The notes: generated by a model from the letters alone, not told the origin. Positions 54,777-63,776 are shown, numbered from the stretch's first letter. The stretch is 64,000 bases of DNA from Bradyrhizobium frederickii (GCF_004570865.1 NZ_SPQS01000001.1:542959-606958); one strand, 5' to 3'. Translations and numbers: made by a program.

Positions 54777-54931
54777 GACATTCTCCCTGCTGAACCCGTT
54801 CGGGCTGGCAAACTTCCAACAGCCGGCGTTTCAGTTTATTCCCGTGTCCGGCCGGGGCGGGCTAAATTCTTCGTGGCTGGAGCCGCGACGACATCGGTCA
54901 TAAGTTCGCCGCGACGATTGAATGGATCTGC

Positions 54932-55867
54932 ATGTTGCAACGAACAATTCTCATCGGGCTGCTCGCGGCGCTCGTTGGCGCGGGCACCTATTGGTGGCTC
55001 AGCGCGCCAAAAGCGGCTGCAGGTAATGCGCCGGCCCATGTGGCCAACCTTGCCAATGGCGAGGTGATGTTCAACGCCGGCGGCTGCGCGTCCTGCCATG
55101 CCGTTCCCAATCAGCCCGATCGTCTCAGGCTCGGTGGAGGCGTCGCGATCAAGTCGCCGTTCGGAACGTTCTACGCGCCGAACATCTCCCCGGATCCGAA
55201 CGACGGCATCGGCAAATGGACGGACGCCGACTTCGTCAACGCGGTAATGGACGGGGTGTCGCCGGGCGGGCAGCATTATTTTCCCGCCTTTCCCTATACG
55301 TCCTATCGGCACGCCAGGCGCGAGGACGTGCTCGATCTCTTTGCTTACTTGAAGACGCTGCCGCCCGTGACCGGCAAGGTGCGCGACCACGACATGCATT
55401 TTCCTTTCGACATCCGGCGTAATGTCGGCATCTGGAAGTTCCTGTTTCTGGACGACAAGCCCTTCGTCGCCGACAGCAGCAAGTCACCGCAATTCAACCG
55501 CGGCGCCTATCTGGTCAACAGCTTTGGCCATTGCGCCGAATGCCACAGCCCGCGCAACGCGCTGGGCGGCATCATCTCGAGCCAGCGCTTTGCCGGCGGG
55601 CCCAATCCCGAAGGCGAGGGCTGGGTGCCCAACATCACCCAGAAGCGCCTCGGCGAGTGGAGCGTGAAGGATATCGCCTATTTCCTCAAGAACGGCGAAT
55701 TACCCGATGGCGACAGCGTCGGCGGCGCGATGACGCGCGTGATCAAGAACACCTCGCAATTGCCCGACGAGGATATTGCGGCGATGGCGGAGTACCTCAA
55801 ATCGCTGCCGCCGGTGGACGGTCCGCCGCGGCCCAAGCGCAAGGAAACCGGCAAGGAAGCTGGCTAG
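54932..55867 (+). CDS. Dihaem c-type cytochrome
   Basis: A 311-residue protein with an N-terminal signal-anchor (IGLLAALVGAGTYWWL) and two haem sites: CASCH (C52-H56) and CAECH (C201-H205), in two cytochrome c domains. It resembles the cytochrome subunits of membrane alcohol or aldehyde dehydrogenase complexes, or a stand-alone electron carrier; no dehydrogenase is next to it. Its stop overlaps the convergent Lrp-domain gene by 4 bp. Confidence 0.92.
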   Translation: MLQRTILIGLLAALVGAGTYWWLSAPKAAAGNAPAHVANLANGEVMFNAGGCASCHAVPNQPDRLRLGGGVAIKSPFGTFYAPNISPDPNDGIGKWTDADFVNAVMDGVSPGGQHYFPAFPYTSYRHARREDVLDLFAYLKTLPPVTGKVRDHDMHFPFDIRRNVGIWKFLFLDDKPFVADSSKSPQFNRGAYLVNSFGHCAECHSPRNALGGIISSQRFAGGPNPEGEGWVPNITQKRLGEWSVKDIAYFLKNGELPDGDSVGGAMTRVIKNTSQLPDEDIAAMAEYLKSLPPVDGPPRPKRKETGKEAG

Positions 55868-56109
55868 CTGGTGCCAAACGCCTTGAACGTGATGATGGTG
55901 AGGGTGTCCTGGATCCCCGGCAGCACCTGCACCTTCTCGTTGACGAAATGGCCGATGTCGGTGTCCTTGTCGACGTAGAATTTCACCAGCAGGTCGTATT
56001 GGCCGGCCGTGGAGTAGATCTCGGAGGCGATCTCGGCCTCGGCAAGCGCATTGGCCACCGTGTAGGACTGGCCGAGCTTGCATTTGATCTGGACGAAAAA
56101 AGGAACCAT
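55864..56109 (-). CDS. Stand-alone Lrp/AsnC ligand-binding (RAM) domain protein
   Basis: An 81-residue protein that is just the C-terminal effector domain of Lrp/AsnC regulators, with no DNA-binding part: FFVQIKCKLGQSYTVANAL, YSTAGQYDLLVKFYV, LPGIQDTLTIITF. Such proteins (SMLA group) bind amino acids and can modulate full-length partners. ATG 56109 is preferred, with GGAG about 9 bp upstream. It overlaps the dihaem cytochrome gene end by 4 bp. Confidence 0.85.
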   Translation of the reverse strand: MVPFFVQIKCKLGQSYTVANALAEAEIASEIYSTAGQYDLLVKFYVDKDTDIGHFVNEKVQVLPGIQDTLTIITFKAFGTS

Positions 56110-56275
56110 TGCGGGCACTCCGAAAGCGTATTCTTCCGGCTAATAGGCCAAACCCGGCACGATTTAGCAAGCGGACTTGCGAGCCGCCAGCTGCCGGTCC
56201 GAGGCCTTGCCGGTGTTCGACGGTCGCGCTAGGACAGGCCATGGCGGTACCCGTATCCAGCAAATGTGTCCGGCG

Positions 56276-57076
56276 ATGACGACCCCGGTCGCACTCACCA
56301 TCGCCGGCTCCGACTCGAGCGGCGGCGCCGGCATCCAGGCCGACCTGAAGACGTTTGCGGCGCTCGGCGTCTACGGCGCCTCCGTCATCACGGCCTTGAC
56401 CGCGCAGAACACGCGGGGTGTCACCGGCATCCACGCCGTGCCGGCGGCGTTCGTCACCGAGCAGATCGATGCGGTGTTCTCCGATCTCGACATCGGCGCG
56501 GTGAAGATCGGCATGGTGGCCCAGGTCGCCAGCATCGACGCGATCGCGGCCGCACTGTCGCGCTGGTCGCCGGGGCACGTCGTGCTCGATCCCGTGATGG
56601 TGGCGACGTCAGGGGATCGGCTGCTCGCCGCGGAGGCCGTCAATGCGCTGCGCACAAGACTGATACCGCTGGCGTCGGTGATCACGCCCAATCTGCCGGA
56701 GGCCGCGGCTCTGCTCGACGCGCCGGTCGCGGCAAGCGAAGCGGAGATCGAAAGCCAGGGGCGGCGCCTGCTGGCGCTCGGCTGCCGTGCGGTCCTGATC
56801 AAGGGCGGGCACGGCACGGGTGCCGAGAGCATCGACTATCTCGTCGATGCCGACAGCACGCTCGCGCTCACCGCGCCGCGGGTGGCGACCCGCAACACCC
56901 ATGGCACCGGCTGCTCGCTATCCTCGGCGGTCGCGGCCGGGCTCGCCAAGGGCGAGGATCTGGCAAGCGCCGTGCGCAACGCCAAGACCTGGATCAGCGC
57001 GGCGATCGCCGCCGCCGACCGCTTCAGCGTCGGACACGGCCACGGCCCGATCCACCATTTTCACAGGTTCTACTGA
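56276..57076 (+). CDS. thiD: Hydroxymethylpyrimidine / phosphomethylpyrimidine kinase
   Basis: A 266-residue ribokinase-fold protein beginning [20 protein letters not shown], the signature of ThiD, with VLIKGGHG and the catalytic [16 protein letters not shown] (Cys/anion-hole). It phosphorylates HMP twice for thiamine synthesis. The upstream in-frame extension is not supported. No TPP riboswitch core is visible upstream, and no other thi gene is near; salvage may be its role. Confidence 0.93.
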   Translation: MTTPVALTIAGSDSSGGAGIQADLKTFAALGVYGASVITALTAQNTRGVTGIHAVPAAFVTEQIDAVFSDLDIGAVKIGMVAQVASIDAIAAALSRWSPGHVVLDPVMVATSGDRLLAAEAVNALRTRLIPLASVITPNLPEAAALLDAPVAASEAEIESQGRRLLALGCRAVLIKGGHGTGAESIDYLVDADSTLALTAPRVATRNTHGTGCSLSSAVAAGLAKGEDLASAVRNAKTWISAAIAAADRFSVGHGHGPIHHFHRFY

Positions 57077-57134
57077 GGCGGCCGCGCGCGGGAGCGCCGC
57101 CGCGGTGCACTTTGGGGGCAAGCTAGCCCCCACA

Positions 57135-57273
57135 TCGTCATGGCCGGGCCTGTCCCGGCCATCCACGCCTTGCCACGCAGCACGAAGAACGTGGATGCGA
57201 ACGTGGATGCCCGGGCCTTCGCCGCGCCGGAGCGGCTTCGGCCGCGCAGGCGGGACAAGCCCGGGCATGACGA
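57135..57273. repeat. Interspersed palindromic repeat, family A copy 2
   Basis: TCGTCATGGCCGGGCCTGTC at the left and CGGGACAAGCCCGGGCATGACGA at the right match the arms of the copy at 7822-7902. The middle holds a duplicated AACGTGGATG and an extra hairpin near CGCCGCGCCGGAG, so this copy looks like a compound of two elements. Confidence 0.75.
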
Positions 57274-57420
57274 TCACCTTCTGCGGCGCCGTGTCGCCTG
57301 ATTGTCGCATGCGACTGATATTCGCAGGGAGGGCGAGGCTAGGCGTGATTCGTATCTGAAGGTGCCTCACAGGTTCAATCGGTCATCCCCCTGTCACGGG
57401 ACATTGTTACAGGCTGACGC

Positions 57421-58233
57421 ATGGGAAGTTACGATGTGAGTGACGAGAGCCCCGAGCGGCGCTTTCGCACGTTGTTCATCTCCGACGTTCATCTCGGAGC
57501 CCGCGGTTCTCAAGCCGATCTTCTGCTGGACTTCCTGCGTTACCATGATGCCGACACGATCTATCTCGTCGGCGACATCGTCGACGGCTGGGCGCTGAAA
57601 TCGAGCTGGCACTGGCCGCAATCCCACAACGACCTCGTCCAGAAGCTTTTGCGCAAGGCGCGCAAGGGTGCCAAGATCATCTATATCCCCGGCAATCACG
57701 ACGAGTTCCTGCGCAACTATTACGGCACGCATTTCGGCGGCATCGACGTGGTCGAGAACACCGTCCACACCGGCGCGGACGGCAAGCGCTATCTCGTCAT
57801 CCACGGCGACATCTTCGATCTCGTGGTGCAAAACGCGCGCTGGCTCGCCCATCTCGGCGACAAGGCCTACGACTTCGCGATCCAGATGAATCGCTTCGTC
57901 AACTTCTTCCGCCGCTTGTTCAAGGTGCCCTATTGGTCGCTGTCGCAATGGGCCAAGCAGAAGGTCAAGAACGCGGTCAATTATATCGGCGCGTTCGAGC
58001 AGGCGCTCGCCGCCGAGGCGCGGCGCTACGACGCCGACGGCGTGATCTGCGGCCACATCCACTACGCCGTGATCCGCGACGAGGGCGGCATTCGCTACAT
58101 GAATTGCGGCGACTGGGTCGAGAGCTGCACCGCGCTCGTCGAGCACGACGACGGTCATTTCGAGATCATCACCTGGGCGGATCATCTGCAGAAGCCGGCG
58201 GCCGTCCCGCAGGTTGCAGCCAGAGCTGCATAG
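57421..58233 (+). CDS. Metallophosphoesterase, LpxH-related UDP-2,3-diacylglucosamine diphosphatase-like
   Basis: A 270-residue calcineurin-like phosphoesterase with the metal motifs FISDVHLGARG, GDIVDGW, IPGNHDEFL and VICGHIHYAV, with the same DxH, GDxxD, GNHD and GHxH order as LpxH. LpxH cleaves UDP-2,3-diacylglucosamine to lipid X in lipid A synthesis, although alphaproteobacteria commonly use LpxI; this larger relative may act on another phospholipid or nucleotide-lipid. It is followed 13 bp later by a glycosyltransferase gene, so the pair likely makes a glycolipid. Confidence 0.8.
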   Translation: MGSYDVSDESPERRFRTLFISDVHLGARGSQADLLLDFLRYHDADTIYLVGDIVDGWALKSSWHWPQSHNDLVQKLLRKARKGAKIIYIPGNHDEFLRNYYGTHFGGIDVVENTVHTGADGKRYLVIHGDIFDLVVQNARWLAHLGDKAYDFAIQMNRFVNFFRRLFKVPYWSLSQWAKQKVKNAVNYIGAFEQALAAEARRYDADGVICGHIHYAVIRDEGGIRYMNCGDWVESCTALVEHDDGHFEIITWADHLQKPAAVPQVAARAA

Positions 58234-58246
58234 CAGAGGCCGCCTG

Positions 58247-59305
58247 ATGCGCATCCTGGTCGCGACCGACGCCTGGCACCCGCAAGTCAACGGTGTGGTT
58301 CGGACGCTGACCAAGCTCGCCGACGCGGCCGAGGGGCTTGACGTCGAAGGTTCCGGCGTTGCGTTCACGTTCCTGACGCCGCAATCGTTCCGCACCTTCG
58401 CGATGCCGAGCTATCGCGACGTGCGGCTGGCGATGCCGCGCCCGGCGCGGATTGCCAGGCTGATCGAAGAGGCGCGCCCGGACAGCATCCACATCGCGAC
58501 CGAAGGGCCGATCGGCCTGATGGTCCGCCGCTATTGCCGCCAGCGCCGGCTGCCGTTCACGACCAGCTTCCACACCCGCTTTCCCGAATATGTCCGCGCC
58601 CGCGTGCCGGTGCCGGGCTCGCTGATCTGGCGGGCGCTGCGCCGCTTCCATGCCCCCAGCCGTGCGGTAATGGCGGCAACGCCTGCGCTCGCCGCCGAGC
58701 TGACCGAGCGCGGTTTCGACAATGTCATGCTGTGGCCGCGCGGCGTCGATACAAATGTGTTCCATCCGCGGGCCATCGACCTCTGCCTTCCGGCACCGGT
58801 GTTCCTGTCGGTCGGCCGCGTCGCGGTGGAGAAGAATCTCCAAGCCTTCCTCGACCTCGATCTGCCCGGCACGAAAGTGATCGTGGGCGACGGCCCGGCG
58901 CGCGCCTCGCTCGAAGAGGCCTATCCCGATGCGATCTTCCTCGGCGAGAAGCAGGGCGAGGCGCTGGCGGAAATCTATGCGGCGGCCGATGTGTTCGTAT
59001 TCCCGAGCAAGACCGACACGTTCGGCCTGGTCCTGCTGGAGGCGCTGGCGAGCGGGCTGCCGGTCGCGGCCTTTCCGGTGAAGGGCCCCCGCGACGTGAT
59101 CGGCAATGCCCCGGTCGGCGCCCTCGATCACGATCTGCGCAGCGCCTGCTTCGCGGCGCTCGACATCTCCCGGCAGGCCTGTGTCGAATTCGCCGGCAAC
59201 TACACCTGGGAAGCCTCGGCGAGGGCTTTTGTCGATAATATCCAGGCGGTGGGGGCTGTGCTGCCGGGCGGGGACGGCACGGAACAGCCGCGCTTCGTCG
59301 CCTAA
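58247..59305 (+). CDS. GT4-family glycosyltransferase
   Basis: A 352-residue GT-B enzyme beginning MRILVATDAWHPQVNGVV, with a KTDTFGLVLLEALASGLPVA EX7E site. Such GT4 enzymes with this start pattern include sulfoquinovosyl- and mannosyl-diacylglycerol synthases and other glycolipid transferases. ATG 58247, 13 bp after the phosphoesterase. A glycolipid product is inferred from this pairing. Cytoplasmic or membrane-associated. Confidence 0.87.
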   Translation: MRILVATDAWHPQVNGVVRTLTKLADAAEGLDVEGSGVAFTFLTPQSFRTFAMPSYRDVRLAMPRPARIARLIEEARPDSIHIATEGPIGLMVRRYCRQRRLPFTTSFHTRFPEYVRARVPVPGSLIWRALRRFHAPSRAVMAATPALAAELTERGFDNVMLWPRGVDTNVFHPRAIDLCLPAPVFLSVGRVAVEKNLQAFLDLDLPGTKVIVGDGPARASLEEAYPDAIFLGEKQGEALAEIYAAADVFVFPSKTDTFGLVLLEALASGLPVAAFPVKGPRDVIGNAPVGALDHDLRSACFAALDISRQACVEFAGNYTWEASARAFVDNIQAVGAVLPGGDGTEQPRFVA

Positions 59306-59367
59306 AGGGAGGATTCCTCGCGCGGAGGTGTCTTGCCCGCGGCTCGATGGCCGCGATAAGGTCGGTC

Positions 59368-60351
59368 ATGACCGAACAGCTTCTCCCGATCGGCCCCGCC
59401 GATATCGATGCCGCAGCGCGCGTGATCGCGCCCTACGCCATCCGCACCCCGCTGTTGTCCTTTCCGGTGCTCAACGAGCGGGTTGGCGCGAAAGTCTTCC
59501 TGAAGCCGGAGATGCTTCAGCGCACCGGCTCTTTCAAGTTCCGTGGCGCCTTCAACAAGGTATTCTCGATCCCGCAGGACAAGCGCGCCGGCGGCGTGGT
59601 CGCGTTCTCCTCCGGCAATCACGCCCAGGGCGTGGCGGCGGCGGCAAAGATCCTCGACATGCAGGCGACCATCGTGATGCCTGCGGATGCGCCGCTGTCC
59701 AAGCGCGAGCGCACCAAATCCTACGGCGCCGAAGTCGTGCTCTATGATCGCGACAAGGACGACCGCGAGGCGATCTCGCGCGCCATCGCCGAGAAGCGCG
59801 GCGCGACGCTGGTCAGGCCTTACGACGATCCGTTCGTGATCGCAGGGCAGGGCACCGCCGGCCGCGAGATCGCGGAGGACATGGCAACGCTTGGTCTGTC
59901 CCCCGACATCGTGGTGGCACCGGCGTCGGGCGGCGGCCTGATCGCGGGCGTCGCGACGGCGGTGAAGGCACGCTATCCGCTCGCCGAGATCGTGGTGGCC
60001 GAGCCCGAGGCGTTCGACGATCACGGTATTTCGCTGAGCGCCGGCCATCGCGAGCCGCATCCGCCCGCCGGCCGCACCATCTGCGATGCGCTGATGGCCC
60101 TGATCCCCGGCGAGATGACCTTTGCGATCAACAGCAAGCTGCTCGCGCGCGGCGTCACGGCGTCGGACAAGGAAGTCGGCGCCGCAGTCGCCTTCGCCTA
60201 TCGCGAGCTCAAGCTCGTGGTCGAGCCCGGCGGCGCCGTCGGTCTCGCCGCACTGCTGGCGGGACGTCTCGACGTCGCCGGGAAGAACGTCGTCATCGTG
60301 CTCTCCGGCGGCAACGTCGATGCGGATCTGTTCGCCGAGCTGGTGGCCTAG
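59368..60351 (+). CDS. Threonine/serine dehydratase (PLP)
   Basis: A 327-residue fold-type II PLP enzyme with the cofactor lysine K57 in GSFKFRGA, the SSGNHAQGVA motif and the glycine loop APASGGGLIAGVA. It deaminates L-threonine or L-serine to 2-oxoacids. There is no C-terminal ACT regulatory domain, so it is of the catabolic/short (TdcB-like) type; threonine versus serine or a racemase role is open. ATG 59368 preferred; ATG 59347 in frame is possible. Confidence 0.9.
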   Translation: MTEQLLPIGPADIDAAARVIAPYAIRTPLLSFPVLNERVGAKVFLKPEMLQRTGSFKFRGAFNKVFSIPQDKRAGGVVAFSSGNHAQGVAAAAKILDMQATIVMPADAPLSKRERTKSYGAEVVLYDRDKDDREAISRAIAEKRGATLVRPYDDPFVIAGQGTAGREIAEDMATLGLSPDIVVAPASGGGLIAGVATAVKARYPLAEIVVAEPEAFDDHGISLSAGHREPHPPAGRTICDALMALIPGEMTFAINSKLLARGVTASDKEVGAAVAFAYRELKLVVEPGGAVGLAALLAGRLDVAGKNVVIVLSGGNVDADLFAELVA

Positions 60352-60394
60352 CCGTCCTTCCGGGCCTGCGCCTTTCGGCGAAGCAATCCAGTGC

Positions 60395-60490
60395 CGTAGG
60401 GTGGGCAAAGGCGCAAAGCGCCGTGCCCACCACCTTTCAGTGATTCCAAAGAGAGACGACGTGGGCACGCTTCGCTTTGCCCACCCTACG
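60395..60490. repeat. Interspersed palindromic repeat, family F
   Basis: CGTAGGGTGGGCAAAGGCGC at the left is matched by the inverted GCTTTGCCCACCCTACG at the right, and inner arms GTGCCCACCA / ACGTGGGCAC also pair. It lies between the convergent dehydratase and caspase-like genes. Confidence 0.85.
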
Positions 60491-60555
60491 AGACCTCCCC
60501 TCGTCATTGCGCGCGAAAGTGCTTCCCGGAATGACGACGTTCAATGGCTGAGATG

Positions 60556-60593
60556 ACGAAGGGGCAGAGCGTCACCGCTCTGCCCCTTCGTCT
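60556..60593. terminator. Bidirectional terminator-type hairpin
   Basis: GACGAAGGGGCAGAGCG and CGCTCTGCCCCTTCGTC form a perfect 17-bp stem around TCAC, between convergent genes. The plus strand continues TTGTCTTGG, so only a weak T-run; the long perfect stem makes transcription termination likely in both directions. Confidence 0.6.
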
Positions 60594-60635
60594 TGTCTTG
60601 GGGATGGTCCCGTTGTGGAGAGACCCTCTCCCCAA

Positions 60636-60659
60636 CCCTCCCCCGCAAGCGGGGGAGGG
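60636..60659. repeat. Perfect GC-rich hairpin, family D
   Basis: CCCTCCCCCGC-AA-GCGGGGGAGGG is a perfect 11-bp inverted repeat, 25 bp past the stop of the caspase-like gene on the minus strand. It carries the CGCAAGCG core, the complement of the CGCTTGCG core in the other copies. Confidence 0.7.
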
Positions 60660-60683
60660 AGCGCTCCTTCTTCGTTCGCGCGA

Positions 60684-62507
60684 TCAGTGCATGAAGCCGC
60701 CGCGGCGATTGCCGCCATTGTTCATGCTCGGCGCCTGGTTCATCGACTGCCGGAAGTTGTTGTTGCTGTTGACCATGCGGCTCGGCATCGTGTTGAGCTG
60801 CGGACGGTTGGTCTGGACGTTGTTCTGCACCTGCACCTTGTTCACCGGGTTGTTGTTGAGCTTCACGATGCCGGTGTTGCCGTTGTTGACGCGGATCGGG
60901 TGGTTCTGGGTCTGAACATTGACCGGCTTTGCGTCGACCGTCGAGCCGCCCTTGCCGACGTTCACCGGCATGCTCACGATCTTGCCCGGCTTGCCATTGG
61001 CGTTGCCGCCGTTCGGCGCATTGTTGGTCGCAGGCAACGTCACGATCTTGCCGATGCCGCCATTGTTGTTGCCGGTGGTGGTCGGCGCGGGCAGGGTGAC
61101 GATCTTGCCCGGGGACTGCGACGGCGTGCCGTTCTGCGGGTTCGGCTGGTTGTTGTTGCCAGCCGGCAGATTGACGATCTGGCCGCCATTGCCGGGCTTG
61201 CCGATGCCATTGCCGTCGACCGGCTTCTGCACGACCGGCAGATTGCCATTGATCTGACCGCCGCCATTGCCCTGCTGCATCAGCGGCAGGTATTTCGGCT
61301 GGCCGAGATTGCCGATCTTCAAGGTCGGAGCAATGTTCTGCGGCGCCAGGAACTTGGTCGCCTGCATCAGGGGGATCTGCTTCGGCTGCGCCTGCAGCTT
61401 CAGCGCGACCTGTGCATAGGGGCTGTTGCCGTAGCTGTCATAGAAGGACTTGTACGCCAGCGGCGAGTTCACGAGCACCGCCTTGTGCCAGGCCTGCGAG
61501 AGCAGGATGTTGTTGAGCAGCCAGCGGACGTGATCGCACAGCGGGTCGTGCGGATACATCCGGATGAACTCCTGATAATATTCCGGCCGGCCCTCGGACA
61601 CGACGTAGTCATAGGCCTGGCGCGTCGAACGGCTCGGCAGGTTGGAGGCCATCTGCACCACGGGCGCCCTGACCGGCGCGCGGTTGGCGGCAATTGCGGT
61701 GTCGCCGAAGAAGGTGAAGTCGCTCGTCAGCGAGGAGCTCTCCCACGGGATCTGCGCGCCGCTGGTGGTCTGGTTCACCTGCAGGCGGATGCGCTTGAAC
61801 AGCTGCTCGATCGGCACGTTGGGCTCGCGCGCGACGTCGAGGAAGGCTTGCGTGTACGGGCTGTGGCCGCCGGTGCCGTCGAGCGCCTCGGCGCCCGGCG
61901 CGGTCGAATAGCCGACGATCGAGCCGTTCGGCGCATCGACGATGGCAAGGCCGCGGCCGGCATCGTTGACTTGCGGGAACGGGTTGTTGCGGCAGGCATC
62001 GAGGATCACGATGCGCATGCGGCTCGGGATCGTCTCCAGCGTCGACATCACGTCGACGAGGCGCACCGAATTGTTGACGAGCTCGGTCGGGCTCGAGACC
62101 TTGGCATCGACCGGAACGAGATAGTTCTCGCCGGCGAGCTGCACGCCGTGGCCGGCGTAATAGACCATCGCCACCGTGTTCGGGCCGCGCGAGGCGACCT
62201 TGGCGGAAAAGTCCTGCACCACGCGCAGCATGTCGTTCTGCGTCAGGTCGGTGGCGGCAACCACCTCGAAGCCGGCGGAGTTCAGGAACTGCGCCATCGA
62301 CTGGGCGTCATCGTCGGGGTTCGCAAGTTGCGGCGCGTTCTGGTAGTTCGCATTGCCGATCACCAGCGCCACCCGCTGCTCCGGGCCTTGCAGCGCGGTG
62401 GGGGCAGGCTGGACCGGGGCGACTTGCGCGGAAACGGGCCCGCAGGTGAAGCCGAACAGGCTTCCCACAAGGCCGGCTGTCATCAGCAAAGGCTTTAGGC
62501 GGAACAT
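60684..62507 (-). CDS. Secreted caspase-like (peptidase C14) protein with Asn/Gly-rich C-terminus
   Basis: A 607-residue protein with signal peptide (cleavage near VSAQ, residue about 27), a caspase-fold domain over about residues 45-275, and a C-terminal half rich in Asn, Gly, Pro and Gln, with GKIVTLPA-type repeats. The catalytic dyad is intact: His120 in YYAGHGVQL and Cys172 in ILDACRNNPF. The start has AAAGGAG 6 bp upstream. The tail is predicted disordered and could bind cell-wall or protein partners; that is inference. It is a distant relative of the protein at 12676-14394 but lacks TPRs. Confidence 0.9.
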   Translation of the reverse strand: MFRLKPLLMTAGLVGSLFGFTCGPVSAQVAPVQPAPTALQGPEQRVALVIGNANYQNAPQLANPDDDAQSMAQFLNSAGFEVVAATDLTQNDMLRVVQDFSAKVASRGPNTVAMVYYAGHGVQLAGENYLVPVDAKVSSPTELVNNSVRLVDVMSTLETIPSRMRIVILDACRNNPFPQVNDAGRGLAIVDAPNGSIVGYSTAPGAEALDGTGGHSPYTQAFLDVAREPNVPIEQLFKRIRLQVNQTTSGAQIPWESSSLTSDFTFFGDTAIAANRAPVRAPVVQMASNLPSRSTRQAYDYVVSEGRPEYYQEFIRMYPHDPLCDHVRWLLNNILLSQAWHKAVLVNSPLAYKSFYDSYGNSPYAQVALKLQAQPKQIPLMQATKFLAPQNIAPTLKIGNLGQPKYLPLMQQGNGGGQINGNLPVVQKPVDGNGIGKPGNGGQIVNLPAGNNNQPNPQNGTPSQSPGKIVTLPAPTTTGNNNGGIGKIVTLPATNNAPNGGNANGKPGKIVSMPVNVGKGGSTVDAKPVNVQTQNHPIRVNNGNTGIVKLNNNPVNKVQVQNNVQTNRPQLNTMPSRMVNSNNNFRQSMNQAPSMNNGGNRRGGFMH

Positions 62508-62671
62508 GGCGTGCTCCTTTGGCACTCATCTCGATACGAGATTGGTTGCGAGCAAGCCTGGCCGCGTTCGAGCGTGCGGTCCGTGATCCCTGTCACCATG
62601 GCGACGGACGTGATCTGAATCACGCTTGGAACCTGCTATGGTTAGCGATCGCCGAGAGGAACCGCCGCCCC

Positions 62672-63115
62672 ATGCTGAAATCGATCGATCCGATCCTGAC
62701 GCCCGACCTGCTCTGGCTGCTGGCCTCCATGGGCCACGGCGACGATCTCGTGGTCGTCGACGCCAACCACCCGGCCACGCATATCGCTCGCAGCACATCG
62801 TCGCAGCGCCTGATCCAGTTGCCGGGCATGACGATGGAGACGGCCGTCCGCGCCATCATGTCGGTCTATCCGCTCGACGATTTCGATCCCGATCCGGTGC
62901 GCGTGATGATGCCGGTCGACGATCCCGATCGCGTGCCCGACGTGCAGCGCGCGGTGCTGACCGAGATCGAACGCGCCAGCGGCGGTCCGGTCAGTCCCGG
63001 CAAGCTCTCGCGGGAGGATTTCTACCGCGCGGCGGCGGCTGGATTCGGCGTCGTGCAGGTCGGCGACAGCAGGGACTATGGCTGCTTCCTGATCAGGAAA
63101 GGCGTGATCGGTTAG
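62672..63115 (+). CDS. RbsD/FucU-family sugar mutarotase-like protein
   Basis: A 147-residue protein fitting the RbsD/FucU fold: LLWLLASMGHGDDLVVVDAN (His in the anomerase motif) and a C-terminal YGCFLIRKGVI. Such proteins interconvert alpha and beta anomers of fucose or ribose. Start at ATG 62672 with GAGAGGA upstream; the frame is open further back but the upstream residues are not family-like. No sugar-catabolic neighbours are visible. Confidence 0.87.
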   Translation: MLKSIDPILTPDLLWLLASMGHGDDLVVVDANHPATHIARSTSSQRLIQLPGMTMETAVRAIMSVYPLDDFDPDPVRVMMPVDDPDRVPDVQRAVLTEIERASGGPVSPGKLSREDFYRAAAAGFGVVQVGDSRDYGCFLIRKGVIG

Positions 63116-63199
63116 GCGGAATCATTCCGCGCGAGGTTGCGCAGAACCTGCACCCGAATTTGAATGGCCTCCGCGCAACCGACCGACTATTGTCGATTC

Positions 63200-63559
63200 A
63201 TGTCGCGCATCGTGTGTCTAATTGTTGCCATCGTCCTGTCGCTGCTGCCGGCCGTCGCGTCCGCTGCATCAACTCAAAAGCGTCCCAAGCAGGCCTGGCA
63301 CGGCTACGGCTTCCTGCCGGGCTATCGGCAGCCGCTCAGCAACAGCATTCCACTCTACAAGCAGAAAGACGCGATGCGCCGAATGTCGCGCGCCGACCGG
63401 CGCCACTGGTACATCGATCCGGTTCCGCAATATTACCGCTGGGACGGCGAGTGGCACTATTTCGGCCGCCCGGGCTTCAACGGCGGCCGCTACAACGGCG
63501 GCAGCTTTGGCCCGTGCTGGACCCGCACGCCGATCGGGCCGATCTGGAATTGCGGGTGA
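63200..63559 (+). CDS. Small secreted protein of unknown function
   Basis: A 119-residue protein with signal peptide (CLIVAIVLSLLPAVASA) and a mature part rich in Tyr, Arg, Gly and Trp (YYRWDGEWHYFGRPGFNGGR). The mature region has no recognised domain. Start ATG 63200 chosen over 63164, which would bury the signal peptide. Two cysteines near the C-terminus (PCWTRTPIGPIWNC) could form a disulfide. Probably periplasmic. Confidence 0.7.
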   Translation: MSRIVCLIVAIVLSLLPAVASAASTQKRPKQAWHGYGFLPGYRQPLSNSIPLYKQKDAMRRMSRADRRHWYIDPVPQYYRWDGEWHYFGRPGFNGGRYNGGSFGPCWTRTPIGPIWNCG

Positions 63560-63601
63560 TCGTTCGAGACGGCTAGGTGATGCGTTTCTCCGTTCCATCA
63601 C

Positions 63602-63748
63602 CGTCACCCTGAGGGGCGCGCGCAGCGGCGCATCGCGCCGCTCCGCAAGCCTCGAAGGGGGACGGCCCGGCTGCATCGGGGCCGTCTATCCTTCGAGGCT
63701 CGCCGCACGATGCTGCGCATCGTACCCCTCGCGCCTCAGGATGACGGC
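63602..63748. repeat. Interspersed inverted repeat pair, family C copy 2
   Basis: Two outward-facing units, 63602-63660 (GTCACCCTGAGGGGCGCG ... CTCGAAGGGG) and 63690-63748 (CCTTCGAGGCTCGCC ... CTCAGGATGACGG), flank an inner hairpin GACGGCCC ... GGGGCCGTC. They are related to the pair at 47235-47368. No gene is present. Confidence 0.75.
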
Positions 63749-63776
63749 GACAAAGCGCCGTTCGCTGCCTCAGCAC

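Noticed and set aside
56119..56275. TPP riboswitch upstream of thiD
   Set aside because: No CTGAGA-type thi-box segments are present.
60615..62498. A 627-codon plus-strand frame opposite the second caspase-like gene
   Set aside because: Arg/His/Val-rich shadow with no family features; the minus-strand protein has a signal peptide and intact catalytic motifs.
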